A stretch of 64,000 bases of DNA from Minicystis rosea (lineage in GTDB: Bacteria; Myxococcota_A; Polyangia; Polyangiales; Polyangiaceae): positions 10,090,377 to 10,154,376 of the forward strand of contig CP016211.1 in NCBI GenBank assembly GCA_001931535.1, written 5' to 3'. How positions within the stretch are numbered: the stretch's first letter is position 1; every line of letters starts with the position of its first letter. The translations under genes and the position numbers were made by a program. The notes under the pieces are model-generated. The model was given only the letters and a program-made list of their open reading frames with translations, made no database searches and was not told the DNA's origin. Of the stretch, positions 53,200 through 61,451 are shown in pieces.

Positions 53200-53895
53200 T
53201 CCATTCGCGGCCCATCGACGCACGAAACGCCGCCGACGAATTCGACCGCACCATCACCACCGCGAGCAGCGAGCCGATCTCTGCCTCATCATCCAAGCCC
53301 AGCCCGACATCGAGCTCATCATCCCCCACCGCGCATCGACCAGCTCATCATGCTCGAGCATCGCGCTCCCATCGCGCGCCTCGTCATCGATGGAAGAGCA
53401 TCCTCATCGAGGCGAGCTCGTCATCATCATCGAGCAGCTCTTCATCGAACAGCTCGTCATCGAGACGAGCCTCGACGCACCGAGCGCTTCGTCGTACTTC
53501 GACATCATCGGGCGCTTGGACATCATCGACATCATCGACACGAGATCATCCCCGACACGCGCTTCGTCATCATCACGCGCCTCGTCATCATCGACACCGG
53601 ATCATCCTCGAGGCGATCATCATCATCGACACGAGATCATCCTCGAGACGTACTTCGACGTCATCGCGTGCGTCGTCGTCATCATCGACACGAGATCATC
53701 CTCGCGGCGAGCTTCAACGACATCATCATCGACATGAGATCGTCATCATCGAGATGAGCTCGTCATCGAGCAGCGCGACATCATCATCGACATGAGCTCG
53801 TCATGAGCAGCGCTTCATCATCATCGACACGATGATCGCCATCATCGAGATGAGCTCGTCATCGAGCAGCGCCACATCATCGTGGTCGAGCGCCT
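53200..53895 (+). repeat. Degenerate CATCATCGACACGAGATCATCCTCG repeat tract
   Basis: Roughly 700 bp of imperfect direct repeats of a 30-34 bp motif (ATCATCATCGACACGAGATC, then ATCCTCG with variants), plus a longer repeat ATCGAGATGAGCTCGTCATC followed by GAGCAGCG near 53745-53780 and 53842-53880. All three forward frames are open for about 180-200 codons at once, a by-product of a stop-free unit rather than evidence of a gene. One frame reads as Ser runs, like the linkers of myxobacterial secreted proteins. Confidence 0.75.
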
Positions 53896-54311
53896 GGTCA
53901 CGGAACGATGGATCCGTTTGCAACGGCGAGAGGTGCGATGCCGGTCAGACTTGTAGTCGCTCTGCCGCCGACTGCGACACGTGCGCGTGCATGCATGACG
54001 AATGTCCGCCGAGACAAACGCTGGTGTCCGGTTGCGACCCACGGGTCGCGGGCGCGCAGAATCGGACGTGCCGTTCGCCGACTCGGAGCCGCGCATGCGC
54101 GACACGCGCGCCAACCATTTGCAGACGACGCGGCGGCGGTCCGCCGTGCAGCAACAATGGATGCGATGCAGGCGAGACGTGCCTCCGTCGTCTCAGCAAT
54201 TGTGACACTTGTCGCCGTCGTGCGGCAGCGGCGCGCGTAGCGGAGGAGATGTGCAGCGACTGTCTCCGCGACTGCGGCACATGCGTTCCGGTCTGTCATG
54301 ATGTCTGGTGA
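53832..54311 (+). pseudogene. Remnant of a secreted Cys-rich repeat protein
   Basis: A 159-codon frame begins with a Ser-rich linker (MSSSSSSATSSW) and then shows decayed cysteine repeats of the type common in myxobacterial secreted proteins: CNGERCDAGQTC, DCDTCACMHDEC, CSNNGCDAGETC, CDTC, CSDCLRDCGTC. The HDEC...LVSGCDP block also fits that family, but the expected Cys-Asp-x-x-Cys-Cys part that should follow is scrambled, and no signal peptide or start is attached. I read it as a degraded gene, with the repeat tract upstream as its former Ser-rich linker. A short functional Cys-rich protein cannot be excluded. Confidence 0.45.
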
Positions 54312-54506
54312 CGGGTCGAAGCGTTCGCGGGCTTCATCGACATCGACGACGACACCAACGTGCTCTGCGCGTTCTGCTACCGGCGCGGGAGACTTCTCCT
54401 CTTCGCGAAGGAATTCCCGTGACGCGATCTTCATCGAAACCTCTTCCGCTCCCTCCGCCGCTTGCGGCGCCGCGGCGAGCGCGCCATCGTGCTTCCCCGA
54501 TCGGCA

Positions 54507-55660
54507 ATGCGGCGATTCTGGATTGCGATTTTAACGGTCACGCTGATCTCTCACCTTCCCTTCGCCGCGGCCGTCCATCACGTGCTCGCGCGCGCCGGCG
54601 TGCCGTACGCTTGGCTCTTCGCTGCATTCTTCGCCGCATTGGGAGTCGCGCTCCTCCGCGGGCGCCTGCGACGCCTGCGCCGCGACGCGCCTCTCCCGCG
54701 GTGGAAAGCGTGGCTCGTCGAGGAGCCTTGGTACGCACACTGGTGCGCCACCATCGCTGCCTGGCCGCCCCTCGTCATCGCCGTCATCGGTGTCCTCATC
54801 CATGCCGCCGTCACCGGCGCGGCGGGGCTCTCATCACGGCTCGGCGCGGCGGCGCTCGGGGCTTATGCGGGAGCGCTCTTGATCACGACATACGGCGTGG
54901 CCGTGCGCCGGCGTTGGCTCCGCGTACGCACCATCGATGTGCCCGTCATCGGGCTCGGCGCGGCGTTCGATGGATACCGGATCGCGCACCTCTCCGATCT
55001 CCACATCGGCGGTCTCTGGCCCCGCTCATCTGCGGAGACATGGATCCGTCGCGTCGCTTCGCTCGATGTCGATCTCGTGGCCCTCACCGGCGACTATGTC
55101 ACGCACGGCAATGCGTTCCACGCCGATGTCGCCGACGTGCTCTCGGCCATGCGAGGTCGAGACGGGGTGATCGCCGTCATGGGGAACCATGACTACTTCG
55201 GTGACGGCGAGCAGCTCGTGGATCGGATTCGCGCCCGCGGTGTCACGATGCTGCGCAACGATCACCTCACCATCGCACGCGGGGCGGATGCCATCACCAT
55301 CGCGGGCATCGACGACACCTGGAGCCGTCGTGCCGATGTGCGAAGGGCGCTCATGGGTGCGAAGGAGGGACAGCCGATCATCGCGCTCGCGCATGATCCA
55401 CAGCTCTTCCCGAGCTCGCGCGCCAAGGCGCTCTCGTCGTGCTCGGCGGACACACGCACTGGGGTCAGCTCGCAGTCCCATTCTTGCCGACGCGCCTCAA
55501 CCTCTCGCGTCTGTCGTATCGCTTCCACGCCGGCAGCTACCGCGCAGGCGACGCCGTCCTTTATGTGAGCCCCGGCCTCGGCACCACCGGACCTCCCATC
55601 CGCTTGGGCGCTCCACCCGAGATCACCGTGCTCCGCCTACGCCATGTCGAGCATGCCTGA
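54507..55660 (+). pseudogene. Metallophosphoesterase with N-terminal membrane helices, apparent frameshift
   Basis: A calcineurin-like phosphoesterase of the YaeI/YkuE type. Three or four N-terminal membrane helices (FWIAILTVTLISHLPF, WLFAAFFAALGVALL, PPLVIAVIGVLIHAAV) precede the metal motifs SDLHIGG, TGDYVTHG, GNHDYF and AHDPQLF. The frame then changes: GGHTHWGQLAVPFLP and the C-terminus (YVSPGLGTTGPPIRLGAPPE) are read one frame over. The break is at CCC 55409-55411; one more C would give LFPELARQGALVVLGGHTHW without interruption. Related enzymes hydrolyse nucleotides or lipid A precursors. Joined length is about 384 residues. Start: first ATG before helix 1. Confidence 0.75.
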
Positions 55661-55899
55661 CGGCCCCGAACGCTCCCACCGTGGGCCGCGAAATCATTAC
55701 GATTCACGTATCGTGCTGCTGCGTTCGATCGCGAGCCACGAAGTGGCAGTCAGCTCGCCTGTCGGGAAGAATCCGATCCGGATGGGAGAGAGAAGGAGCC
55801 TCAAAACGGATCCGCTCCCCCCGGCGCTGGAACCGGGTAAAAAAAAGAGTGAGAATCTTGACAGGCGGCGTTGACAAGATCTGTTTTTCATGAGACTCG

Positions 55900-56367
55900 A
55901 TGTTTCATATGAGCGACGTCGAACATGATCTCCGGTCCCGTGTTGATTCATTCGTCAACGAGCTGAGCGCTCTCATTCGCCGCCAGGCTCTCGAGGCGGT
56001 CGAGGAGGTTCTCAAGAAGGGTGGCGAGTCCGGTGCTCCCGCCGCGCGCAAGCCCGGTCGTCCCGCCAAGGTGGTGGTGGAGGAGCCCAAGGCGCGTGCT
56101 GCCAAGGCTGCTCCGGCCAAGGCTGCTCCGGCCAAGGCGTCTTCCAAGCGCAAGGCCGGCGAGAAGCGCACCCCCGCGCAGCTCGCGACGATCACCGAAG
56201 AGGTCTTCAACCACATCAAGTCGAACCCTGGTCAGGGCGTGGAGCAGATCGCCAAGGCGCTCGCCAACTCGACCAAGGAGCTCACGCTCCCGATCCGCAA
56301 GCTCCTCTCCGACAAGAAGATCGGCTCGAAGGGTCAGAAGCGCGCGACCCGCTACTTCCCGCGCTGA
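55900..56367 (+). CDS. AT-hook DNA-binding protein (nucleoid-associated type)
   Basis: A 155-residue basic protein. The N-terminal helix (VDSFVNELSALIRRQALEAV) probably mediates dimers. An AT-hook (RKPGRPAKV) and a histone-H1-like KAAPAKAAPAKASSKRKAG tail follow. The C-terminal 65 residues (LATITEEVFNHIKSNPGQGV, LTLPIRKLLSDKKIGSKGQK) look like a small winged-helix DNA-binding domain. Such proteins are typical of Myxococcota. Its base composition is less GC-extreme than its neighbours. Two TTGACA boxes lie upstream (55858 and 55871), but no good -10 box is properly spaced. ATG 55909 is an alternative start. Confidence 0.8.
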   Translation: MFHMSDVEHDLRSRVDSFVNELSALIRRQALEAVEEVLKKGGESGAPAARKPGRPAKVVVEEPKARAAKAAPAKAAPAKASSKRKAGEKRTPAQLATITEEVFNHIKSNPGQGVEQIAKALANSTKELTLPIRKLLSDKKIGSKGQKRATRYFPR

Positions 56368-56402
56368 TGGTTTGACCGAGAAAGCGTCGCTCGCTCCCCC
56401 GG

Positions 56403-56430
56403 AGGCCGCGCCGAGAAGCCGGCCTCCAAA
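56403..56430 (+). terminator. Hairpin downstream of the AT-hook gene
   Basis: GGAGGCCG and CGGCCTCC form a perfect 8 bp stem around a loop of about 11 nt, some 35-60 nt after the stop at 56367. No T-tract follows, so it is only a candidate 3' structure. Confidence 0.3.
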
Positions 56431-56439
56431 GCAGGGCAG

Positions 56440-56622
56440 AGCAGCTCTATCGGTACCATCGTCCGTTTGGCGTAGCGTTTAGCAGCGGGGCAGCCAGCCC
56501 CCGCCGGAAACCGCGCCTCCCGAGAGGGAGTCGGCGGTCCCGAGGTAGGCTGAGCCGTCACCGCAAGTGATGGAGCGAGGGTCCCGCGAGGCGGGGTGGC
56601 CTCGCTCCATCCATTTTGTCTT
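56440..56622 (+). ncRNA. Candidate structured small RNA with 3' hairpin terminator
   Basis: Successive hairpins stand out in a stretch with no gene: GCGGGG/CCCCGC (56485-56504); CTCCC-GAGA-GGGAG inside a CCGC/GCGG outer pair (56511-56537); TCAC-CGCAA-GTGA (56558-56570); and a final 11 bp stem ATGGAGCGAGG/CCTCGCTCCAT (56570-56610) enclosing a CCCGC/GCGGG hairpin and followed by ATTTTGTCTT. The GNRA-type loop and the terminal hairpin with a T-rich tail suggest a plus-strand RNA. It does not match the signature sequences I know for SRP RNA, 6S, tmRNA or RNase P RNA. No downstream gene is on this strand, so it is not an obvious leader. Confidence 0.35.
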
Positions 56623-56639
56623 CCTGCTGTCTTCCTGCT

Positions 56640-57992
56640 CCCTCCCCGCTCAACGTCGCTTCCCTGCTCGTCTCTCGACACGCGTCATCCGAAGCGCGAT
56701 GAAACGCGCGCCGCGCGTCGAAAGTGCGCTCCAAACCGTCACTCACGGGGCGGCCCGCCGGCGCCAAACGCCCGGCGCCGCCGGCCGGCGACACCAGGCC
56801 GTGCGAAGCGCGGCGAGGTTTGAGGCATTGGGTGCCCGAGCGCGAAGCCGTCGTAAAGCAGCTGAAGTGCAGCCCCATATGCCCCCAGGCGCGCTTGGGC
56901 GCTGGAGAGAACAGGCGCGCTCGACCGGCGTTGCAGTCGTGGGAGGGAGCCTCGTTCTGCCCGTCTGAAGGCCGGCTGCACCCGGCGCATGGCAGTCGTC
57001 CGTTCCCTCCTTGGGCTCGCCAAGGCCCCTTCTCGGGGCGCCCAACCTCCCTTCCCCATCGGCCCGAATGCCTTCCAAGGATGAAAGGCGGTGGGACAGA
57101 CCGCTTGCCGGCAATCTGTCCAGACGGGTTCCATGAAGCCTCCACCCGAGGCGCCAACGAGCATGGTTGGCGCGGGGGCGACCTCTACGTGGTGACCCAT
57201 CAGCGCGGATGACGCATGGAGCCATCTCATCGCCCTTCGAGCGACCGACTTCACAACCACGTGGCGGCGGCCGGCCAAACGATGCGTGCGTCCACGATGA
57301 GCATCGCGCATTGAACACCACATCTTGGGGAGACGGCCAATATCGACCACTAGATGTGGTAGCGCGCTCATCAATGGTTGAGCGGGAAGGCGCCCTCAAT
57401 CACGCCCTCGACCGCACCCGGCCGCGGGCCACACATGTGACGAGCCCGACTCCAAAGCTCACCCCAATGGGCAAAGTGCCGGAGCAAGACGTGACGCGAG
57501 AGCGGGCCGACTCGAGGGTCGACCCAACAGGCAGCATGCCGGTGCCATGTGCGAGGCGCGGCGCGGGCAGGCTCGGCTCAACCCTCCAAGCGCCGTGCGT
57601 GAGCCGAGCCACGATGCGGGGCCGACTCCAAGGGTCGCTCCAGCGTCGCTGGACCAAGCCGCGATGGTGACTCATGGGGTCGACACCGGCGCCGGGCGTC
57701 ACCCCATGACGACTCCACCCATCGGGCAAAACGCCGGTCGACACCGGCCTCGGACGTCACCCCATGACGACTCGTAGGGTCGAGCCACCAGGCAAAACGC
57801 CGGAGCTTTGCGTGAGCCGAGCTACGGATGGAGGGTGAGTCGACCCTGGGCCGAGCACGGGAGAGCGCAGAGCGCGCCTCTCGCGAGCACCACGAAGTGA
57901 CGCCGCTCCAACGATGGCGAGGCGATCGCTTTGGGCGCCGAGCGCGCTTGGGTCGTTGGGAGGAGGAGCCGAGACGGCGGGCTCCGGCGGCG
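56640..57992. other. Gene-poor region with decayed repeats
   Basis: About 1.35 kb with only chance-like, poorly coding frames and no recognised domain. Between 57448 and 57830 degenerate units recur, each with GACTC-n-GGGTCGA, then CCA-n-GGCAAA-n-GCCGG and CGTGA; unit starts lie near 57448, 57509, 57624, 57669, 57711 and 57769 (spacing about 42-61 bp, or a multiple). The stretch CGACTTCACAACCAC near 57246 resembles GGACTTCACAACCAC near 37257. Likely a graveyard of repeats or lost genes. Confidence 0.5.
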
Positions 57993-58817
57993 CTACTTCA
58001 CCCAGTGAACGCGGCCGAAGCGGGAGGCGCGGTGGAAGTTGCCCATTCCCAAGATGGGTGACCAGGCTGTCCCGCCGTTGTTCTTCATGGCGTAGAAGTT
58101 CATTCGCCATGTACTGCCGGGCACCGGTGGAGACTTCTGCGCCTTGGTGAAGGAGGCCCAGGGGATCTTCGCCTCCACCGTGTAACCGCGGTCCGCGTCG
58201 TCGTCGTTGTCGATGGTACCGTGAACGACCACCGCGCTTTCGAGCCCAGCGCTCCACTCCTCGTGACCGAAGGGGCCACGGCCATTGCCGTTCGGGGAGT
58301 TGTAGCCGTCGTACTGGGTGTCGAAGACGAGGTTCTGCGGGTTGATCTGGATCTCGTAGTAGTCCTTGTTGTCCCCATCACCGTCGGGGTCGATCATGAT
58401 CTCGACGGTATCCTTCTCCCACAGGTGCGGATCCTTCGCGCCCGCGGGCCACCCGCCGTGGACCTTCTTGTCGGTGACCTCGAAGCCGACATAGAGGTAG
58501 CGATCGTCCCAAAGGAGGCGCGCGCTCCCCAACGTGGGCGCGCCCGGGTTCTCGCGGCCGGATCCGACGTCCACGAAGGAGCCGGTGCTCTCGGCCTGCG
58601 CCCACGCCGCGTCGTCGAGCTTGCCATCGATGACGATGGCGGAGCCCGCCGGCAGGGCCTTGGCATTCAAGTCCTTGATGACGGTGCGCGCATCCTTGGC
58701 GGCGCTGGCCGGACGCGAGGGCGCGGCGCCCGCGTCGCGCTCACGGCCTGGTGGATCCGCGTGACAGGCGGCGAGGAGGAGCACCGGAGCGATGCTCACC
58801 CAACTTCGCAACGACAC
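57993..58817 (-). CDS. CBM9-like domain lipoprotein
   Basis: A 274-residue lipoprotein (signal SIAPVLLLAAC, lipobox Cys18). After an Ala-rich linker comes a family-9 carbohydrate-binding-like beta sandwich: IVIDGKLDDAAWAQAESTGS, ARLLWDDRYLYVGFEVTD, WEKDTVEIMIDPDGDGDNKD, YYEIQINPQNLVFDTQYDGY. The DPDGDGDNKD loop is a probable Ca2+ site. Such domains bind sugars or occur in surface proteins. The GTG start shares its G with the TAG stop of ffh (TAGTG), an unusual coupling of an envelope lipoprotein to the SRP gene. Confidence 0.8.
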   Translation of the reverse strand: MSLRSWVSIAPVLLLAACHADPPGRERDAGAAPSRPASAAKDARTVIKDLNAKALPAGSAIVIDGKLDDAAWAQAESTGSFVDVGSGRENPGAPTLGSARLLWDDRYLYVGFEVTDKKVHGGWPAGAKDPHLWEKDTVEIMIDPDGDGDNKDYYEIQINPQNLVFDTQYDGYNSPNGNGRGPFGHEEWSAGLESAVVVHGTIDNDDDADRGYTVEAKIPWASFTKAQKSPPVPGSTWRMNFYAMKNNGGTAWSPILGMGNFHRASRFGRVHWVK

Positions 58818-60469
58818 TAACGACGGCCCTTCTTGCGGGCGTCGCGCTCACGCTTGCGCTGCGCCTTCTTCGCGTTCTTTTCGGCCTGCGAGAGGGTCCG
58901 CATCTTGGTCATGCTCGGACCTTCGGCGCCGCCGCCCATACCGGGGAAGCCACCCATGCCCGGCATCCCAGGGAAGCCGCCCATACCGGGGAAGCCACCC
59001 ATGCCCGGCATCCCAGGGAAGCCGCCCATGCCCGGCATGCCCGGGAAGCCGCCCGGCATGCCGCCGCCGCCCATCATCTTCTTCATGTTCCGGGCCATGG
59101 CCATCTGCTTCATGCCCGGGATCTTGCCCATGAGGCCGAGGTTCTGGCCGAGGCCGCCCATCATTTGCTTCATGAACAAGAACTTCTGGACGAGCTCGTT
59201 CACGGCCTCGGGCTTCGAGCCGGAGCCCTTGGCGATGCGATCGACGCGCTTCGGCTCGCGGATGAGCGCGTAGGGGTCGCCCTTCTCGAAGGGGGTCATC
59301 GACTGGATCATCGCCTCGATGCGGACGAGCTCGCGATCGTCGAGGTTCACGTCGGTGGGCAGGCCGCCGGGGAACATGCCGCCGAGCGGGAGCTTCTCCA
59401 CCAAGTCCTTGAGGGAGCCCATCTTCTGGATCATGCGGACCTGCTCGAGGAAGTCCTCGAGCGTGAAGTCGCCGCTCATGAGGCGCGCGGCGTCCTCTTC
59501 GGCCTTCTTCTGGTCGATGACCTCCTCGAAGTTCTGCATGAGGCCGACGACGTCGCCCATGCCGAGGATGCGGCTCGCCATGCCGTCGGCGCGGAAGGGC
59601 TCGAGCTTGTCGGTGGTCTCGCCCATGCCGGCGAAGACGATGGGCGCGCCCGTGACCTCCTTGATGCTCAAGGCCGCGCCGCCGCGGGCGTCGCCGTCGA
59701 GCTTGGTGAGGACCACACCGCTCACGGCGAGGCGCTCGTGGAAGGAGCGCGACGTCTTCACCGCGTCCTGACCGATCATCGAATCGACCACGAGGAAGAT
59801 GTTGTCGGGCGTGGTCTTCTGCTTGATCTCGGCGAGCTCCTGCATGAGCGGCTCGTCGATCGCGAGGCGGCCGGCGGTGTCGTAGATGATGACGTCGCGC
59901 TTCTGCTTCGCCGCTTCGGCCCGGGCCGCGGCGCAGATGGCCACCGGCGACTCGCCGGGGATGTTGAAGACCGGGATCTTGAGCTGCTCGCCGAGCACCT
60001 TGAGCTGCTCGACGGCGGCCGGACGCTGCATGTCGGCGGCCACGAGGAGCGGCTTCTTGCCCTGCTTTTCGAGGTACCGCGCGAGCTTGGCGCAGGTGGT
60101 CGTCTTCCCGGAGCCCTGGAGGCCGACCATCATGATGCCGGTCGGGCCGGAGGCGGCGAAGGCGATGGGCTCGCCTTCGTAATCCATCATCTCCTCGAGC
60201 TCGTCGTGACAGGACTTGACGAAGAGGTCGCTCGCCGAGACGGCGTGCGTCTCGTCTTGGTGCTTGATGCGGCTCTGCAGCGTCTGGCCGACGGCCTTCT
60301 GCTTCACCCGCGCGAGGAAGGTTTTGACGACGCCGATCTCGACGTCGGCTTCGAGCAGGCTGAGCCGCACCTCGCGGAGCGCGGGCTCGATGTTCGACTC
60401 GGTGAGCTCGGTGAGACCAGCGAGTCGGTTGCGAGCCTGGCGGAAGCCTTTGGCGAGCGTTTCGAACAT
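58817..60469 (-). CDS. ffh: Signal recognition particle protein Ffh
   Basis: A 550-residue SRP54 GTPase that binds signal sequences and SRP RNA and delivers ribosomes to FtsY at the membrane. N-domain (MFETLAKGFRQARNRLAGL), G-domain (GLQGSGKTTTCAKLARYL, DTAGRLAIDE, LTKLDGDARGGAAL) and Met-rich M-domain are complete. The C-terminus is extended by a tandem GMPGMGGFP repeat (DNA 58930-59060) and a basic tail (ARKKGRR). The usual length is about 450, so roughly 80 residues are extra. AGGAG lies about 7 nt before ATG 60469. The following CBM9 lipoprotein gene overlaps by 1 nt. Confidence 0.95.
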   Translation of the reverse strand: MFETLAKGFRQARNRLAGLTELTESNIEPALREVRLSLLEADVEIGVVKTFLARVKQKAVGQTLQSRIKHQDETHAVSASDLFVKSCHDELEEMMDYEGEPIAFAASGPTGIMMVGLQGSGKTTTCAKLARYLEKQGKKPLLVAADMQRPAAVEQLKVLGEQLKIPVFNIPGESPVAICAAARAEAAKQKRDVIIYDTAGRLAIDEPLMQELAEIKQKTTPDNIFLVVDSMIGQDAVKTSRSFHERLAVSGVVLTKLDGDARGGAALSIKEVTGAPIVFAGMGETTDKLEPFRADGMASRILGMGDVVGLMQNFEEVIDQKKAEEDAARLMSGDFTLEDFLEQVRMIQKMGSLKDLVEKLPLGGMFPGGLPTDVNLDDRELVRIEAMIQSMTPFEKGDPYALIREPKRVDRIAKGSGSKPEAVNELVQKFLFMKQMMGGLGQNLGLMGKIPGMKQMAMARNMKKMMGGGGMPGGFPGMPGMGGFPGMPGMGGFPGMGGFPGMPGMGGFPGMGGGAEGPSMTKMRTLSQAEKNAKKAQRKRERDARKKGRR

Positions 60470-60683
60470 GGCGCTCTCCTGTTAGCACAACAGGCCTCGG
60501 AGCGGATGGAGGGAGCGCGGCCGTCCGGCGCGTTCCGCCGGACGCGGCAGGAGAGCAGCCCGGCCGGGGTCCAGATGGGACCGAGAAGGTGGCCGTGCGC
60601 CGCGCGTCACGGGGAAGCCGGCCTCGGAGCGCCTCGGGCTCCTCGGCCTCTCTCCCTATCCGCGACGCGCGTCGGTCACGTCT

Positions 60684-61295
60684 TCAGATGTCGTTCGCGC
60701 AGTTGATGAACACGGCTGAGCAGTTGCTCTGCAGACAGTCGGCGCAGGTCGAGGTGAGGCTCGCGGAAGCGCAGGTGGAGTCGACGCACTCGACTTGGCA
60801 AACACTGCACGCGCAATCGAGCAGCTGGTTGAAGGGCTCGACGGAGATGGGACAGAGCGAGTCGGGGTCGCCCCCGTTGGAGACCTGCGAGATGCAGTTG
60901 GCACACCCGCCGCCGACGCCGCCGGCGCCTCCGACATCGACACCGCCGCAGGCGCCGCAGCCGCAACCGTCGCAGCCCCCGATGCCACCGAACCCGCCCT
61001 CGGCGAAGCCGCCCGAGCCGAAGCACCCGACCGTCACGTCATCGGTGAACGAGCCGCTGAACGGGGTCACCGGATAGCAGCAGAACTGGCCGTCGAAGGT
61101 GCCCTCTCCGTCGACGGACGAGATCTCCGACGAGCAGCCGTCGCCGAAGAACTTCGTCACCTCCGACGACGACGGGCAAGTGCCCGCCGTGGCCTTGATG
61201 CAAACCGTTTTGCCGCCGCACCCCGCGGTCTTCATGGGCACGAGGGCCATCGCGACGACGACCGCCACGGCGGTCCAAGAAAATCCAAAGCGCAT
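60684..61295 (-). CDS. Cys-rich secreted lipoprotein
   Basis: A 203-residue protein with a signal peptide ending MALVPMKTAGC (lipobox-like, Cys near residue 24). The mature chain is rich in Cys and Gly, with a central GGFGGIGGCDGCGCGACGG stretch and C-terminal pairs CANC, CACSVC, STCADCLQSNC, probably all disulphide-bonded. Function unknown; the style is typical of myxobacterial surface proteins. GGGGAG lies 6 nt before ATG 61295. Divergent from the epimerase gene and separated from ffh by 214 bp in which I see no gene. Confidence 0.75.
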   Translation of the reverse strand: MRFGFSWTAVAVVVAMALVPMKTAGCGGKTVCIKATAGTCPSSSEVTKFFGDGCSSEISSVDGEGTFDGQFCCYPVTPFSGSFTDDVTVGCFGSGGFAEGGFGGIGGCDGCGCGACGGVDVGGAGGVGGGCANCISQVSNGGDPDSLCPISVEPFNQLLDCACSVCQVECVDSTCASASLTSTCADCLQSNCSAVFINCANDI

Positions 61296-61451
61296 GTGAA
61301 GCTCCCCGCCGAAGCCTAGCACCACTGCGTCGGGGCTGCGGAACGAGAGGCGCCGCGAAGCGTGGAAGGGGCGCGCGGCGAGCGGTGGTGCGGCGGGAGC
61401 GCACATCGATCGCTTGCCGCGCCGGCCGTCCCGGCGCACTAGCCGCCCAGC

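Noticed and set aside
53112..53795. Three overlapping plus-strand frames of 185-227 codons rich in Ser, His, Arg and Ile
   Set aside because: They are the three frames of one stop-free DNA repeat. Having all frames open at once with repetitive composition argues against a real gene.
55858..55886. Sigma-70 promoter of the AT-hook gene
   Set aside because: Two TTGACA boxes are present at 55858 and 55871, but no acceptable -10 hexamer lies 16-18 nt downstream of either, so it is mentioned only in the gene entry.
56440..56622. SRP RNA, 6S RNA, tmRNA or RNase P RNA
   Set aside because: The expected signature sequences (SRP apical GGAAG loop, tmRNA 5' end, RNase P GAAAGTCCGG) are absent, so only a generic structured-RNA candidate is reported.
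56739..57374. Minus-strand frames of ~210 codons in the gene-poor region
   Set aside because: Two overlapping frames of similar length, no recognisable fold or motif, no ribosome-binding site and atypical composition; not supported as genes.
57448..57830. Possible CRISPR or integron-type attachment array
   Set aside because: Spacing is irregular, units are highly diverged, and no integrase, cas gene or cassette gene is nearby.
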